Counted from the first letter of the stretch, positions 48,401 to 60,456 are shown. The stretch: DNA of 64,000 bases from Oryza sativa Japonica Group (GCF_034140825.1 NC_089037.1:3197501-3261500); one strand, 5' to 3'. Numbers and translations: made by a program. The notes: generated by a model from the sequence alone, not told the origin.

Positions 48401-49618
48401 AAAACCTCATAGAGCCTTGTGTTCAACCTTGAAGTAACACAAGAGAGCACTTGTGTTACTCTAGTTAGATGATCACAAGGGGAATTAAGCCTGAATGATT
48501 GGCTTCATAAAATAAATCTGTCAGGCTAATGGCAGGGCAAAGCAGGTTTCAGGGTCTAGATTAGCTATAAAGGCCATCTTGGACATGCATGCTCTCCCCA
48601 AATCTCCAAAAAAGGGCATCCCTGTGTGTGCCTTCCTGATAGTCGAGGCATCTACTTGTTAAGAAAATGGGCACTACTCTGTAAAGATTCGTGCTCTCAT
48701 CACAGTTTCCAGAATCATTTTGAGAGAGCTGCATCAGATGGAAATGTATCTTTGGGACGCTTATATGATTTTAACATACTTAGAAATGTTAAACTAAACA
48801 CATACTAAGCTAGTGCCTAGTACTTGCACAGACAATAACTTTATGCCTGATAAACTGTAGTGTGGGCCATGTCAAAAGAAAATATATCAGATGCATGCAA
48901 AGTACAAATCAGGCCACAAGAAGGATATATGAAACCAGCAAAAAATGGTAAAGTACAAGTAGGACCATGAAATCCTAAGCACATAGCAGAACTTAATTAA
49001 GTTAGAAACTAAGTACCACTACTAAGTACTGATCTAAACTCCATAGGGTAACTAATTGCTGAAACCGAAATGAAGAGATGGCAAGGCGTCCATAGTCCAT
49101 ACAGACTGTGAAGGCAGTCAAAACAGGATCTATATGCTTCATGCTTTGGCCAAAGTGTCCTTCTTTGTCTTTAGCTTTTCAGCTTTGCAGCCGCCTGCCT
49201 TCTCTCTCTTCCTTTCCCTCTTAACGGTAACAGGGCCAACACCGAAGGTCAAGGCATGAACTATGAATGTAGAGCAAGAAAATCATAGAGCAGCAAGTGT
49301 GTGTTGGAACTCTTCTATAACTAAATAACCTTTGCTATGCCAGATTGCCATTAGACTCTTACTATCACCATACTCTGAGAAGTGAGAGTCATGCACGCTG
49401 CATCCCTCTTCCCCTCGTGCCATTTTGCCTGAAAGCCTCTATTGATAGGGATGTTATTGTACACGGAGGACAAGTCAAATACTCCATCGTATCGAACCCT
49501 AGATCATGCATAGTAGTACCTCTCTCTCTCTCCTCTCTTTCTCTGTCTTCCTCTTTACAGTTTATACAACGCTCTCTCAATCTCTCTGCAGCCATTCCAC
49601 CCTTTTGTCCCACTCCCA

Positions 49619-49659
<41 letters not shown>

Positions 49660-52600
49660 CCCTGCAGCCTGCAGCTCTGCATCCACCATTTTTGTTTGCT
49701 GTCAAAAGCTCCTCTTCTCCAGATGGGCCCCAGCCTTGATAAACGCATCAAGTGACCATCATTGACAAAACCTTGGAATATGGCCCACAGCTCGTGGCGA
49801 CACGAGCATGCCCATCAAAGCCCAAAGGCTACGTACGTGCAGCGTACATATCCTCCTTTACAATACTCCCGTCACCCCCCCATTACACCAAAGAAAAAAA
49901 AAAGATATTCCAGCAACTAATGATCTCTCACACAAAAACAATGAGGTGACAAGCATGTGGTCTCTATAAACTGGTGCTAAATGTTTCACGGCCAGTGTAT
50001 AGGAGTAGCATTTAACCAGCATCCTTGAAGGCCCTACTAGAGTACTACTGGTAGTTAGCACTATGCTTAATAACATCGAATACAGAAAAAATTACCCAGC
50101 AAAAGCAAAGAAGAAAGTTGGTGTGCCACACAAAATGAATATACAATCAAACAGATTTCCAAGCACAGAATCAAGTTGCAGCAATGCAATGCGAGATAAA
50201 AACACAAGCTGCAGAGTCAGGACAGAGTTTTTATTTAAGAGCGGAGGAGTCAGAGCAGAGTTAGTAGCAAGGCGACAGTATTTCCTCACCTACAGTGCCC
50301 CTGAGCACGTACAGCCACGCGAGGGTTGGATGCTCGCCATCTCTGAAGCTTCCAACAAAAACCGTCTCAAGTGGTCCATGCAACTTCTGAAACCACCGCA
50401 GCTGCCAGTGCCACGCTCCAGCTTAAAGGCGAAAACCAATCCTGCAACCAGCAATGTATACAAGGACTAGTTACATGTGTCGCGTGATACACACCGAGCC
50501 CACATGTATAGTAGAATTGTAACAAACTTCACCAGTTATAGCATCGACAACTGACCAGAAGTCCTGCGTCTGAATTGCAGCAGCCAATACGAAAGACTTG
50601 AAGATGAAGTGAGAGCGAAGATTTGATCTCTAAATGTGTAGCAAGGGGAGCAGCTATAAATGGGTTCTGTCATTTTCCATTTCACAGTAAAATAATATCA
50701 TTCCAGGTCTAGAAATAGAGTACATTATTGATGGTTGTAGGAGCTGAATAAATCCAAGAGTAGTTCCCAGCAGCCTCAAGAGAATTTCTATCCAGGCATC
50801 ATCAGCTTCTGCCATTGTCCAGCATCAAGTTGGGCAGAAACCAGAAATGAGTAAACCAGGTTACAACAAAAATGCCTGCATACTTGGCAGGACCAGTACA
50901 ATAAAGCATGAGTGCATGAGCATGACCAAGGATTTTAAGATTGAGCTAGTTATTTTGTACTGGAGGACCATTTCTTTGAAGCTTTTTCTATGCACTGAGC
51001 AAAGACTATATTCTTCTGGTCCATCATAGGATCAAAGTTGTTCTTCACATCAGAATTTCGGACAGCAAAAGTGAGATTGAACTGACAGTGTATGGTACAT
51101 AACAAGCAGAGTGTGGTGGCATATGCATAAAAATGTGCTCATAATTCAAAGATGAAACAAAAGTATACAGTTTTTCCTTTTCTTTCAGCCTTTGGCTGTG
51201 TACTTAAACCCCTTCTATTAATATAATGCCAATTAATCTGTTTGGCCGTTTGGAAAAAAAAAAGAAGTATACGTCAATATATTCTATGACTTGTAAAACA
51301 CATATAAGTCAAGAATCAGTGCTGATAGAAGGTGTCAGCTGTCGAGAACTCTGTGGATACGAATGACCATACCGAAAGAAATAGCCAAGCGATCCATGAG
51401 ACAAATGGGCAATAATTGACCTGAGCTTGTACTTAAACAAATATACTTTCTGAACAGTGAACTTCTTTTACACAGTAATATATCCCCCATTACAGAACAA
51501 TATGAACCATGATCTGGTATTAGCATGAAGACAAACTATTCACTGATATATGATGAGAGCAAGCATTTTAGATGCAACATCTGCATACATGGCCATGAAC
51601 ACACTTTTTTGAGAATTGAAGTGATAAAAAGGGGCAATATCCGGATAAAAGACCAATTTGGAGAGTATGGTCATGCAGTTGAAGAGACAGGGATCTGGTA
51701 AAAAAAAAAAAGAGTACATGGCAACTCAGTATTTCAGCTTACCACACCTAAGCATGATGAATGCAATGATATCAAAACTCTCTGTAGCACATGTTCCTCA
51801 CTTGTTGTGAGGGATAAGGTCAAGACCAATAATATCTTGCTCAATAAAATGTAAAAGTTCCCCCAAAAAAATAAAAATGGTAGCCCAGTTATCCTGAGTC
51901 TTTAAGCGGAAACTAAATGGAGCAGCCTGTTGAAGATATTTTAATCAATTACAGGTTGACTGGTGCAGCTTCCTTTGATAAACATATTTTGGCGTGACGA
52001 AATCTTCCACTGAGCAAATAAGCAATTATCCTGCATTTTATAAAATGCAAACCCCTAAGAGTGGCAGAATCATTCAGTCATTCATTGACAACCCACTGAG
52101 GCCGAGAGCATGTATAGTTCGCAGAAAGGTCATCTAGGTATTATTCTTTGTTATTTATGGTTTTGGCCTTTAGTCTTGCTGTTCATCAAGTATCCTCGAT
52201 CGATAGCATCAGGTAGTCACCTTGAAAGCTACGGACCATACACGTGTAAGAGCCGTGGAATTGGACTAAAATTCCGGCCCATCCATGAACAGTCTAGCCC
52301 CTTGGCTGTACGGTTTGTGTCCATGAGAAATTGAGGGTTTTCTCAAAAAAAAAAAAACAGAGATGTTGAGAGTATAGTTGAGCATAACCTGTAAGGCTGT
52401 AGATGTTTCTCTGAGCTCCGTTGACTTCCTGCGAAATAGTTTTTCTACTATTCTTTCACTCGCACGGTGAAAAATTTACTGCTGCAAACCTGTAAAAGGA
52501 AAAGCTGGCATGGTTATCAAGGATAGGCAGATGAAACTGTGTTAGGCTTGGTATGAAACCTAAAACTGCCTCAATCTGAATGAGGTATTATGAAATATTG

Positions 52601-53700
52601 GTGGGATCTCCTCGTGTCAATTTAGGTTTTATTTAGATTAGTTTAGCTCCGTGCGCATACATACTACAACGCGTGTTACAGAACCTCACCCTATTATTTG
52701 TGTGCCTTTTAGATTAGCAATTATTTTCATATTCTCTTTGTCTCAAGTCTTGTTTGTTCTCGGTTGCTGGCAGGAATTGAGCCTTGTGATCGGCTAAACC
52801 GCTCTTGGTAAGGTTCAGATTTGTAATAAAACAAAAGATAAAAAATTCCATTCAAAAAATTTAAGACAAATACAATTATAAACAACTTGACCTTCAAAAC
52901 AGTAGTATCTGCTCAAGATTTTGAAGTATCATGTAATGTAAAAACTCATTTTTGATATGTGTGAGTTACTGCAGATTCACATGAAAGTAATATCAACAGA
53001 GAATACTCAAACAAAAAATCATACAGGAAATATGTAAGCGCCATTCCAGGTCCACTGCATATCATAGATAACATATGCAGATAACTTGAAGCATTAAGAC
53101 AAGCTTCACTGCAGCCAGTCACACAAATTTGATATGAGTTAAAAACAACAAATTCGCAAGACCTGATACTACACGGTGAACCACTCACGGTTTGCAAGCT
53201 AACTGACAATTTTATGTCTGTTTGTCTCAAGCACACTGCCTGACCGAAGTCATTCATTTCAGGTGTTGATCCTACTTGCACAGGCATTTGGAGAAACTAA
53301 TGGTGGTAGCAGAGAGCCATTATTCTCATATGACTGTCAAAAAGGTTCTGAGTTCATTGGAATCCTTATCATGTGACTCTAGAGAATCGTAGAAAGAAAA
53401 CATGTCAAAAGCTTTTGCAATCAACAAAACTAGTCTATAGAATTTCTAGATTGGCTCGAGGGCTCCAAATTGAAACCATTAGCAAATACCATTTTCAGGT
53501 GTGTCTCTAAGAGAGCAGTCAACAAAACTAGTCTAAACAACAGACTCTAACTGTGTTGGTTCCTGAACAGGAAAATGGATCAATGCTGAACAGGGTGAAA
53601 CCATACTAGAGGTTAAAATCAAAGCATAGTACGAAAATTGGCAAATCATAGTCAACCCACAGTACATTATTGTATTGATAAATAAAAGGTAAGTAAAATC
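45450..53700. other. 8-kb intergenic region without a supported gene
   Basis: The plus frame 45558-46148 is long but Leu/Phe-rich, has no domain and lies in the divergent promoter area, so it is not called. A CT microsatellite sits at 49622-49658 in a pyrimidine-rich block (49500-49740) that could be a leader of an unknown plus-strand transcript. A minus-strand exon-like pair may lie at about 50290-50600. A Stowaway remnant is near 47340-47400. I see no tRNA or known microRNA stem. Confidence 0.4.
49622..49658. repeat. (CT)n microsatellite
   Basis: About 18 CT units lie within a longer pyrimidine-rich stretch. Confidence 0.92.
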
Positions 53701-53791
53701 CCCCACACTAACTAAGCTGGATCGATGCCAACAACACTGATGATTATTCAGTTCACTAAGTTGGATCGATGCCTACACTGATATTTATTCA

Positions 53792-54445
53792 TCATATCTT
53801 TCTAATGCTTCCTCCTCCTGATTGGTTCTTCTTCAGGGCGACCCCGTGACGGAACCTTCTCCTGCCGGAGGTAGCAGCAACTCGAGCATGACCTTTATTG
53901 CCTTCGTCTTCGTCTTCGTCGTCGTCGACCTCGTACTCGGCGTAGCCTTTGGTGTAGTACTGGTTGAGGATGCCCTCCCGTTCCTCGCGGATTTGGCGGT
54001 TCATCTCTATCCAGAATTTCTTATCCTCCTCTCGGCTGTCGTCGATCGCCTTCAGCTCATCAATGTATTCCTGCGAACATTTGGCAAGGTCGTCGCCGAG
54101 GATCTCGATGATACTCGGCATGTTGTCGAAGTCGGGCATCTCTTCCTTGAAAGCCATGCAGTTGTTGATCTGCGCTTGGGTAAATCGCGCCATCTTCGTC
54201 TTCGTCTTCTTCTTCTTCTTCTTCTCCATCGGCGCCTTGCCTTCGCCAGAGGGATTCACCGCAGACGCCGGGATTTTCACTTCGGTTCTACATACTCCTA
54301 GGTCCGAAGGATCTACCACCAAGGCCTTACCTTTGCCCGAAAGATCCATCACCGAAGCTTTGTCTTCCTCCAAGGGATGCCTTTCCGAAGGATCAATTGC
54401 TGGAGCTTTGTCTTCCACGGATTGATTCGTCGCCGGAGAGTCCAT
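53792..54445 (-). CDS. Unrecognised acidic, Lys-rich protein (hypothetical)
   Basis: A minus-strand open frame reads from as far as 54892 to TGA 53794-53792. I mark the part from ATG 54445 (MDSPATNQSVEDKAPAIDPS, 217 residues) as the best-supported core; further in-frame ATGs lie upstream (for example near 54589) and the full frame would be 366 residues. The N-terminal half has loose ~12-residue repeats (KAPAIDPSE, KASVMDLSGKG, KALVVDPSDLG, VNPSGEGKAP), then a basic run EKKKKKKTKTK that could act as a nuclear signal. The region FTQAQINNCMAFKEEMPDFD through EEREGILNQYYTKGYAEYE looks helical, followed by an acidic DDDEDEDEGNK run and a basic tail. I do not recognise a family; it may be rice-specific or transposon-borne. 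Confidence 0.45.
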   Translation of the reverse strand: MDSPATNQSVEDKAPAIDPSERHPLEEDKASVMDLSGKGKALVVDPSDLGVCRTEVKIPASAVNPSGEGKAPMEKKKKKKTKTKMARFTQAQINNCMAFKEEMPDFDNMPSIIEILGDDLAKCSQEYIDELKAIDDSREEDKKFWIEMNRQIREEREGILNQYYTKGYAEYEVDDDEDEDEGNKGHARVAATSGRRRFRHGVALKKNQSGGGSIRKI

Positions 54446-54798
54446 CGACGGCGCCGGAATTTGCCCTCCGCTTATTCCCCTTTCCCGATCTGAGATCGAT
54501 GAGATAGGCTTAACGGGTCGCGGGTCTGCGTCGATATATGTACACCAAATACGGCCCCCACTAAAAATCGGGTTCGGAATCCTTCGCATGTATCGGTCTC
54601 CGAAGTCCGAATACGCTTCCACCCCACCGTCTTCCGGGTGTAATTCGGCCGTGTTAGATCCAGAGCCGTCCGATGTGATTCGAGCTCTGTTTTTGATCTT
54701 TCCAATTTTTTTTATCCGTCTCCGATTTTCTTTATCTGTTACCCCCCGTGAAAAAAATCGAAAGAGTTGGGCCCGTGATGCGCATATCCTCTCAACCC

Positions 54799-54854
54799 AA
54801 CATCGCTGCTGATCTCCCTTCAAAAAAAAAAAAAAAACATCGCTGCTGATCTCC
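54799..54854 (+). repeat. Minimal poly(A) retroposition scar with 19-bp target duplication
   Basis: The 19-mer AACATCGCTGCTGATCTCC occurs at 54799-54817 and again at 54836-54854. Between the copies lie only CTTC and 14 adenines. A poly(A) tail bounded by a long target duplication is the product of LINE-type target-primed insertion; here the inserted body is almost wholly 5'-truncated. Confidence 0.7.
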
Positions 54855-54899
54855 TCTCTGGGCCAGCTGGGCCATCTGTCCATAGCCCCCAACTGCGAG

Positions 54900-57250
54900 T
54901 CTGAGACAGCTCCTCACTAGGCCCCCCACCTGTGCCGAATGGTCCGCGTCATGCACAAGCAGTCTGGTAGGGCATCAGGCCCATTTGGCTGCATGAGAAT
55001 TTTATTTTTATTTTGAAATCATCAAGATATTTTTTAAAAAAAAATCATCAATCAATTATCATTTCAAAAATAAAATTATTCCCCACTCTTTCGATTTTTA
55101 TATTTTTCTCACAATTTAATATAAATCTTTTCACCCAATATCTCAGACAATATGGAAATTGGCTCTTCTCTTAGCATAGTTCCAATTCTACATATTCTTT
55201 ATTTTTTTTATCATAATTTAATATAAATATTTTTCACCCAATATCTCGGACCATGTGGAAATTGGCTCTTCTCTGAGCATAGTCTCGATTCTCCCTATTT
55301 ATCAAGGTTGACTCCAAATTATCTTCTTCATTCTTAGTCACCAGGGCGTCAAATTCGGTGGATATAATGGCCTATAGCTGTCGGATGCAACCACCTGGTG
55401 CCGGTGAGCCACAAGAGGTGGGTAACGAGGCAAGGTGAGCGGATTAGCGAAGTGGTATGAACAGCTAGCCAAGGCGATGCTACACTGTTCGTTTTTACTT
55501 TTCTTTCTTTTCTATACTCTCCTTTTACCAATTTATCACTGTAAAAATAATTCCAATGAGATATTTTACATAATGTATAAGTAAATTTTATTAATTTTAT
55601 CGACCCGTGCATTTTTGATATGACGTTTGTGTTGTGCTTTTTTTCCCTGTAGCACTTTTAGCTATTAATTGATTGCTTTTTCATTGATTCACATGTTGTG
55701 TATGTAATAGATTTTATTAAAATTTAGATAATCAAATACTACACATCTTTTTATTAAAATGTACAGGGGTGGAGTTTGATTCACCATCCCAGGCTTATCA
55801 TCAAGTCCATGGAGTGATTTCAGCCAACTCCTTTAAGTGAATACGAATCATTAGAACTAGCAATACGTTAATTGACCTTAGGTCCTATTATCATCCCTAG
55901 GCAAGACCCATATCTCTGTGTATGTTCCATCTATCACACATACTAGACCCACGCCAAACATTTTTTTTAAAAAAATCCCCACATCACATGTCAATCATCT
56001 GTCACTCCGCTATCGTACAAGAAAAGAAAAAATAAATTACACTACAAATAGGAATAACACACATAATTTGGATATCTCGTTGCAACGCACATGCATATTT
56101 GCTAGTTATAGCTTTATAAAAAGAAAAAAAAAACCATTGGTATCACTACTAGTAACGAAAGAGCGATACATCTCTTTCAGTTCCTAGCTTATAGGAAAAA
56201 GGTTGGAGGAAATGATTTTATCTCCACACAGAAACTACCTCCCTTTGTCTTTCCACTTGTCGATAAACCAACTCAACAAGTGTCTTGGGACTTGGCCCCC
56301 TCTAAAACCAGTTAAGAGAAGGATAATAATACAGCCAGCCGCTTACTGTATAGATCTTTATAGCCTATCTCTTAGCTCACTTATATAGTGGTTAACTTCT
56401 CAGTATAAATATACGGTCCACATGTCAGTCTTACAGATTTTCTTGGTTCATGTATCTAAGCCGGCTATAAAATTACAGCTCGCTTCTCATCTCTCTCATC
56501 TACTCTCTTATCCACCTTAGCATTCAGCCTTCTTATAGCCCTCTATTATACTTGCTGTAATAGTATAGCCAACTACTAGCTCCAAATCATCTATAGTCAA
56601 TTTAATAGCTAATGCATACAATAGTTATTTATAAATATATACTACACTATTGTCATCTGGTTCTACCTATTATACACACATTGTGTCTTGTAAAGTTGCA
56701 ATCCGTGCTACAGCTAGCTACAAATATGTAGTCCACTGCTATTCTCTTTCCTCTTTTATCTCCTCAAAATATGTTTATAGCTGGCTTATAGTCTGCTATT
56801 GTACATGCACTAAAGGTTTTTAAGTGGAAGAGTAAAGATATTCTGAGACGTGGTCTGATGGGTATGGAATCGTAGGGGCTTTTGCACATCATTAGATTCA
56901 ACCCATTAGACGGGGTGGGTCGACCGACTCGGCTACGACTCGTGTTGCCCCATACTTTTAAGACCCCTTTATTCCCTTATAGTAGTCATGGGACATCAAA
57001 ATTAGGTATAACAAGGTATAAACACCCAACAGATTGAGACACTTATATGAATGGACCATTAATATGATATGTGTTGTGTGTTCGATTGTTCTTATGGAGT
57101 GAACATCTCCATTCTCCACCCATCTATATTCTAAAGCCGCGTTCGCCACTGGTGATGAAGGAGCGTGTCAAAGCCATCGTGACCGACCAGGCATCAATGG
57201 TCGACAATGTTTCGACTTCGATTTGAAACCTTCCCTCGACTGAACGGGCG
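54900..57250. other. Repeat-rich intergenic region
   Basis: No supported gene. Bases 55080-55290 contain two near copies of a ~125-bp unit ('catataatttaatataaat...cacccaatatctc.ga..at.tggaaattggctcttctc'), an imperfect tandem repeat. A likely Helitron 3' end is at 56074-56105. AT-rich sequence around 56290-56830 repeats 'tatagcc'/'ggctata' phrases common in rice repeats. Confidence 0.4.
56074..56105 (+). mobile_element. Possible Helitron 3' terminus
   Basis: The sequence 'ctcgttgcaacgcacatgca' followed by 'tatttgctag' and T resembles the rice Helitron end (hairpin, ~10 bases, CTAG then host T). The hairpin arms are worn. The matching 5' TC end was not located. Confidence 0.42.
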
Positions 57251-57253
57251 AAG

Positions 57254-57661
57254 TGTTGAATAGTCCCACATTGGTTGTGGAAGGGCAAATGACCTAAGAT
57301 ATAAGTGAGGGAGCCCCTTACCTCAATGGCTAGCTTTTGGGGTGGGAAAGGCCCTTTACGATCCTACAATTGGTATCAGAGCCAGGCTAGGTTAACATCT
57401 CTGGCCCAATGGACACGTGTGAAGGTCTGATGGACCGTGGGTGCCTGCGGGGCATGTATACCTGATGGACCGTGGGCCGGTGGGGGCCCGGATACGGTGA
57501 AGGGGTGGTGAAGGGCTGAGGGACACCAATGTGTGAAGGGGGAGATTGTTGAATAGTCCCACATTGGTTGTGGAAGGGCAAAGGACCTAAGATATAAGTG
57601 GGGGAGCCCCTCACCTCAATGGCTAGCTTTTGAGGTGGGAAAGGCCCTTTACGATCCTACA
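57254..57661 (+). mobile_element. TRIM (miniature LTR retroelement), fossil copy
   Basis: Two 115-bp terminal repeats, 57254-57368 and 57547-57661, begin TGTTGAATAGTCCC and end GATCCTACA. The sequence after the left repeat, TTGGTATCAGAGCC, is the usual plant initiator-tRNA primer site, and a purine run GAAGGGGGAGA precedes the right repeat. The internal part is under 200 bases with no protein frame, so this is a TRIM and never coded for its own movement. The repeats differ at about four positions, suggesting an age of the order of one million years. Flanks CGAAG and TGAAG agree at four of five bases. A known TRIM/SMART-type family is likely, but the name is not fixed. Confidence 0.85.
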
Positions 57662-57824
57662 TGAAGATTGTGAATGTAAGTACACGATCACTATTCTTTT
57701 GATTGTGATTTACTTGGTAGGAGCAGTAATTCAAATGCTTACAGGAATTGCCCTTAGCCGACATCATTAGACCATTGATTTACTTCGGGAGGACTTTGAG
57801 AGCACGTATAAAATATTAATCATA

Positions 57825-57917
57825 TTTATCATCTAACAACAATGAAAATATGAATTACAAAAAAATTTCATATAAGACGGACAGTCAAAGTTTGTCTTTT
57901 TTTAGGACGGAGGGAGT
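57825..57917. mobile_element. Stowaway right-end fragment
   Basis: The sequence ends in GGACGGAGGGAGT and carries 'cggacagtcaaagtttgtc', a usual Stowaway interior phrase. The left half is missing. Confidence 0.5.
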
Positions 57918-58144
57918 GCTCCTATATAAATATGGCTCGGTGAAGACGCGAATATTAGAGAAGGACTTCTATAACTAATATAAATATTCGTATTTTTCCG
58001 GTCCTCACCACATCCATACACCAATTTTTCGTCCGCCACCTCCCCCCCCCCCCCTAAAATCCCAATCGGAATTCAATCACTCCCACCCAAAAAATTTCCC
58101 AATCGGAATTCAATCACACAAATAAAATCAGAGGAAGCATATAC

Positions 58145-58288
<144 letters not shown>

Positions 58289-58339
58289 ATCGAAGGGGAG
58301 GTCGCCGTCGAACCGCCGCCGCCGCCGCCGCCAAACTGC

Positions 58340-58560
58340 CGCTGCCAGCTCCCCTCCCGCTGGATCTGACGGAGGGGAGGGGCACCGCGGCTGCCTGGAC
58401 GCCGGCGGGCCACCGCCGCCTCCCCTCCTGCTGGATCCGGCGGAGGGGAGGGGCGTCGCTGCCGCTGGGATGCCGGCAGGCCGCCGGCGCCTCCCTTCCC
58501 ACTGGATCCGGCGGAGGGAAGGGCACTGGATGCCCCTGTCCGCCGCCTCCCCTCCCGCCG
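58340..58560. repeat. 71-bp GC-rich tandem repeat (about three units)
   Basis: The phrase CTGGATC(C/T)GGCGGAGGG recurs at 58360, 58431 and 58502, a period of 71 bases, with neighbouring 'cgccgcctcccctcc' and 'gccggc.ggcc' also in step. It adjoins the (TA)n tract. The GC content contrasts sharply with the AT-rich flanks and resembles a captured or amplified first-exon fragment. Confidence 0.75.
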
Positions 58561-59312
58561 GAAGGGAGGGTGCCGCCGCTCGCCACAGTCGAGCCCTCAT
58601 GGGGCCCCATGGCAAGGGAGAGGAGGGCGGCCGCTGCTCCACGCTGTCGCCCGTCGCCGCTCGGTGGGGGAGGGGGGGCGCCGCCGCCGTCGTCGCTCGG
58701 GGTGGGGCGATCGTCGCCGCTTAGGTTGGGGGAAGTGGGAGGGGGGGCGGCGCCGCAGTCGTCGCTCGGGGCGGGGGTGGGGCGGGGGGGGGGAATGAAT
58801 GCTTAGGGTTTGGGTGTATTTATTTAGGTTAGGATTAATCTGGACCGTCCATTCGATCGGACGGCTCCAGCTGCTCCCGCGTCGGGCCGCCGGCCTATTG
58901 GGCCACCGAATGGAGGACGTAAAATGGACTTTAACGGAGAAAGGAACAGGGCGACACATAGAATAGACAAAGGGAGGGAATATAAACTTTTCTATATTCG
59001 GCCCAAACATAGGAAGGAGGATTTTGATTCTTTTTCCAATTAAATAATTGTTAAATGATGTTTGTATTATTAAAAATTAGTAATTAAGCTCTGATAATTC
59101 CAAGAAAATTCCAAATAACTTAACTAATCATGAAGAATTTAATAAAATTAAATTTAACCATGTCATTTTATTTTTCGCACTTGCTTTACTTGTAAATTGA
59201 TTTAATTATACACCTACCTACTTAAAAATACCAAATATTTTAGCAAATTTTTATTTTAATTAATTACATAATGTAAATTTTTCTTAACTTTTTCTCAATT
59301 TTCTGTACACTT

Positions 59313-59342
59313 CCCGTTGCAACGCACGGGCACATTTGCTAG
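59313..59342 (+). mobile_element. Helitron 3' terminus
   Basis: CCCGTTGCAACGCACGGG forms a hairpin, followed by CACATTTGCTAG. Hairpin plus CTAG is the 3' signature of rice Helitrons. The CACTA element starts directly after it; beyond the CACTA copy the sequence resumes with TAG then T, as expected for a Helitron/host T junction. The Helitron 5' end is not resolved (possibly around 57.9 kb), so 57.9-59.3 kb including the GC-rich block may be its cargo. Confidence 0.65.
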
Positions 59343-60456
59343 CACTGGTGGAGAAACCATCTTTGGTCGGTCCGGCAAAATCCACAATAGTCCCGGATCC
59401 AAATAGAACTGGGAGTAAAGATTGTTTTTAGTCCCGGTTATAAAAATTTTGATCTTTAGTGTTACCAACCGGGACTAAAGATGATCTTTAGTCCCGGTTC
59501 ATCCCTTGTCAGATTAATGTCAGGGGGCCGAGGATCTTTAGTCCCGGTTGGTGTCAATAACCGGGACTAAAGATCACCACTTTAGTCACGGTTGGTACTA
59601 CCAACCGGGACTAAAATTAAACACGTAGTATATAATCCCTATCCCTTATCCTCTCGTTACAACTTAACAGATCGAATCTCACCCCTCTCCTCAGATCTAT
59701 CCTCTCTAGCTCTCCAACTCCTCCCCTTCCTCCTCTCCTCTCCAACTCCTCCCCTTCCTCCTCTCTCCTCCCCCTTCTCTCCCCTTCCTTCTCCCCTTCC
59801 CGGCCGGCCTCCCCTTCCCATCCGGCGGGTCGGCCGGCGGCTGGGCCGCGCACTGCGGCGGCGGGCGGCGCTGCGCGCGGCGGCGGGCGGCGGGCGGCGG
59901 GGCCGCGGCGGCGGTGGGCGGCGGTTCCGGGGCGGCGGCCGGCTGCCGGTGGGGCCGCGCCCGTAGATCATGGCGACCGGCGGCGCAGCGGCATTCTTTT
60001 TTTTTTTAATTTGTGATGATTCACTGAGATGTATTTGACTGAGAAGTTACAAATTTGTGATTCATTGTTTGGATCTGTGATGTATTTGAGTAATTTCTTA
60101 GGATATTGTGATGTATTTGATTTGCGATGTATTTATTTGTGTGTATAAGTAACTTTGATTTGTGATGTAGATTTAAGATGTTAGTTCGATTTGTGGACTG
60201 GGGGTTTGATTTGGGATATGTATCCCACTTGATTTGGGAGAAAATAAAAAAGAAAAAAAAAGAAAAATGGGATTATCTCACTGCCGCAACCCTCTCTTTA
60301 GTCCCGGTTGGTAACTAAAGATCCCCTCTCTTTAGTCCCGGTTGATGTTACCAACCGGGAACCGGGACTAAAGATAGCGATCTTTAGTCCCGGATTCGTA
60401 GTCCCGGTTGGCAGGGTGGTTACGGACCGGGACTAAAAAGTATTTCTCCACCAGTG
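59343..60456. mobile_element. Non-autonomous CACTA element
   Basis: Termini CACTGGTGGAGAAA and TTTCTCCACCAGTG are inverted, with TAG on both sides (59340-59342 and 60457-60459), the 3-bp duplication of CACTA elements. Subterminal copies of TTTAGTCCCGGTT and its reverse occur many times at both ends, the expected transposase-binding array. The 1114-bp element has no transposase. Its middle (about 59690-60000) is a CT-rich leader-like stretch followed by GGC-rich sequence, possibly captured host 5' sequence; frames there are not called as genes. Confidence 0.93.

Noticed and set aside
53822-54425. Plus-strand frames opposite the hypothetical minus gene
   Set aside because: Composition (poly-Val/Phe/Leu) is the antisense of Lys/Glu/Asp codons of the minus frame.
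57370-57384. TGGTATCAGAGCC read as a tRNA remnant
   Set aside because: It is the primer site of the TRIM element, directly after its left terminal repeat.
59592-59971. Frames of 78-124 codons on both strands
   Set aside because: They lie inside the CACTA element in CT- and GGC-rich sequence; no protein family.
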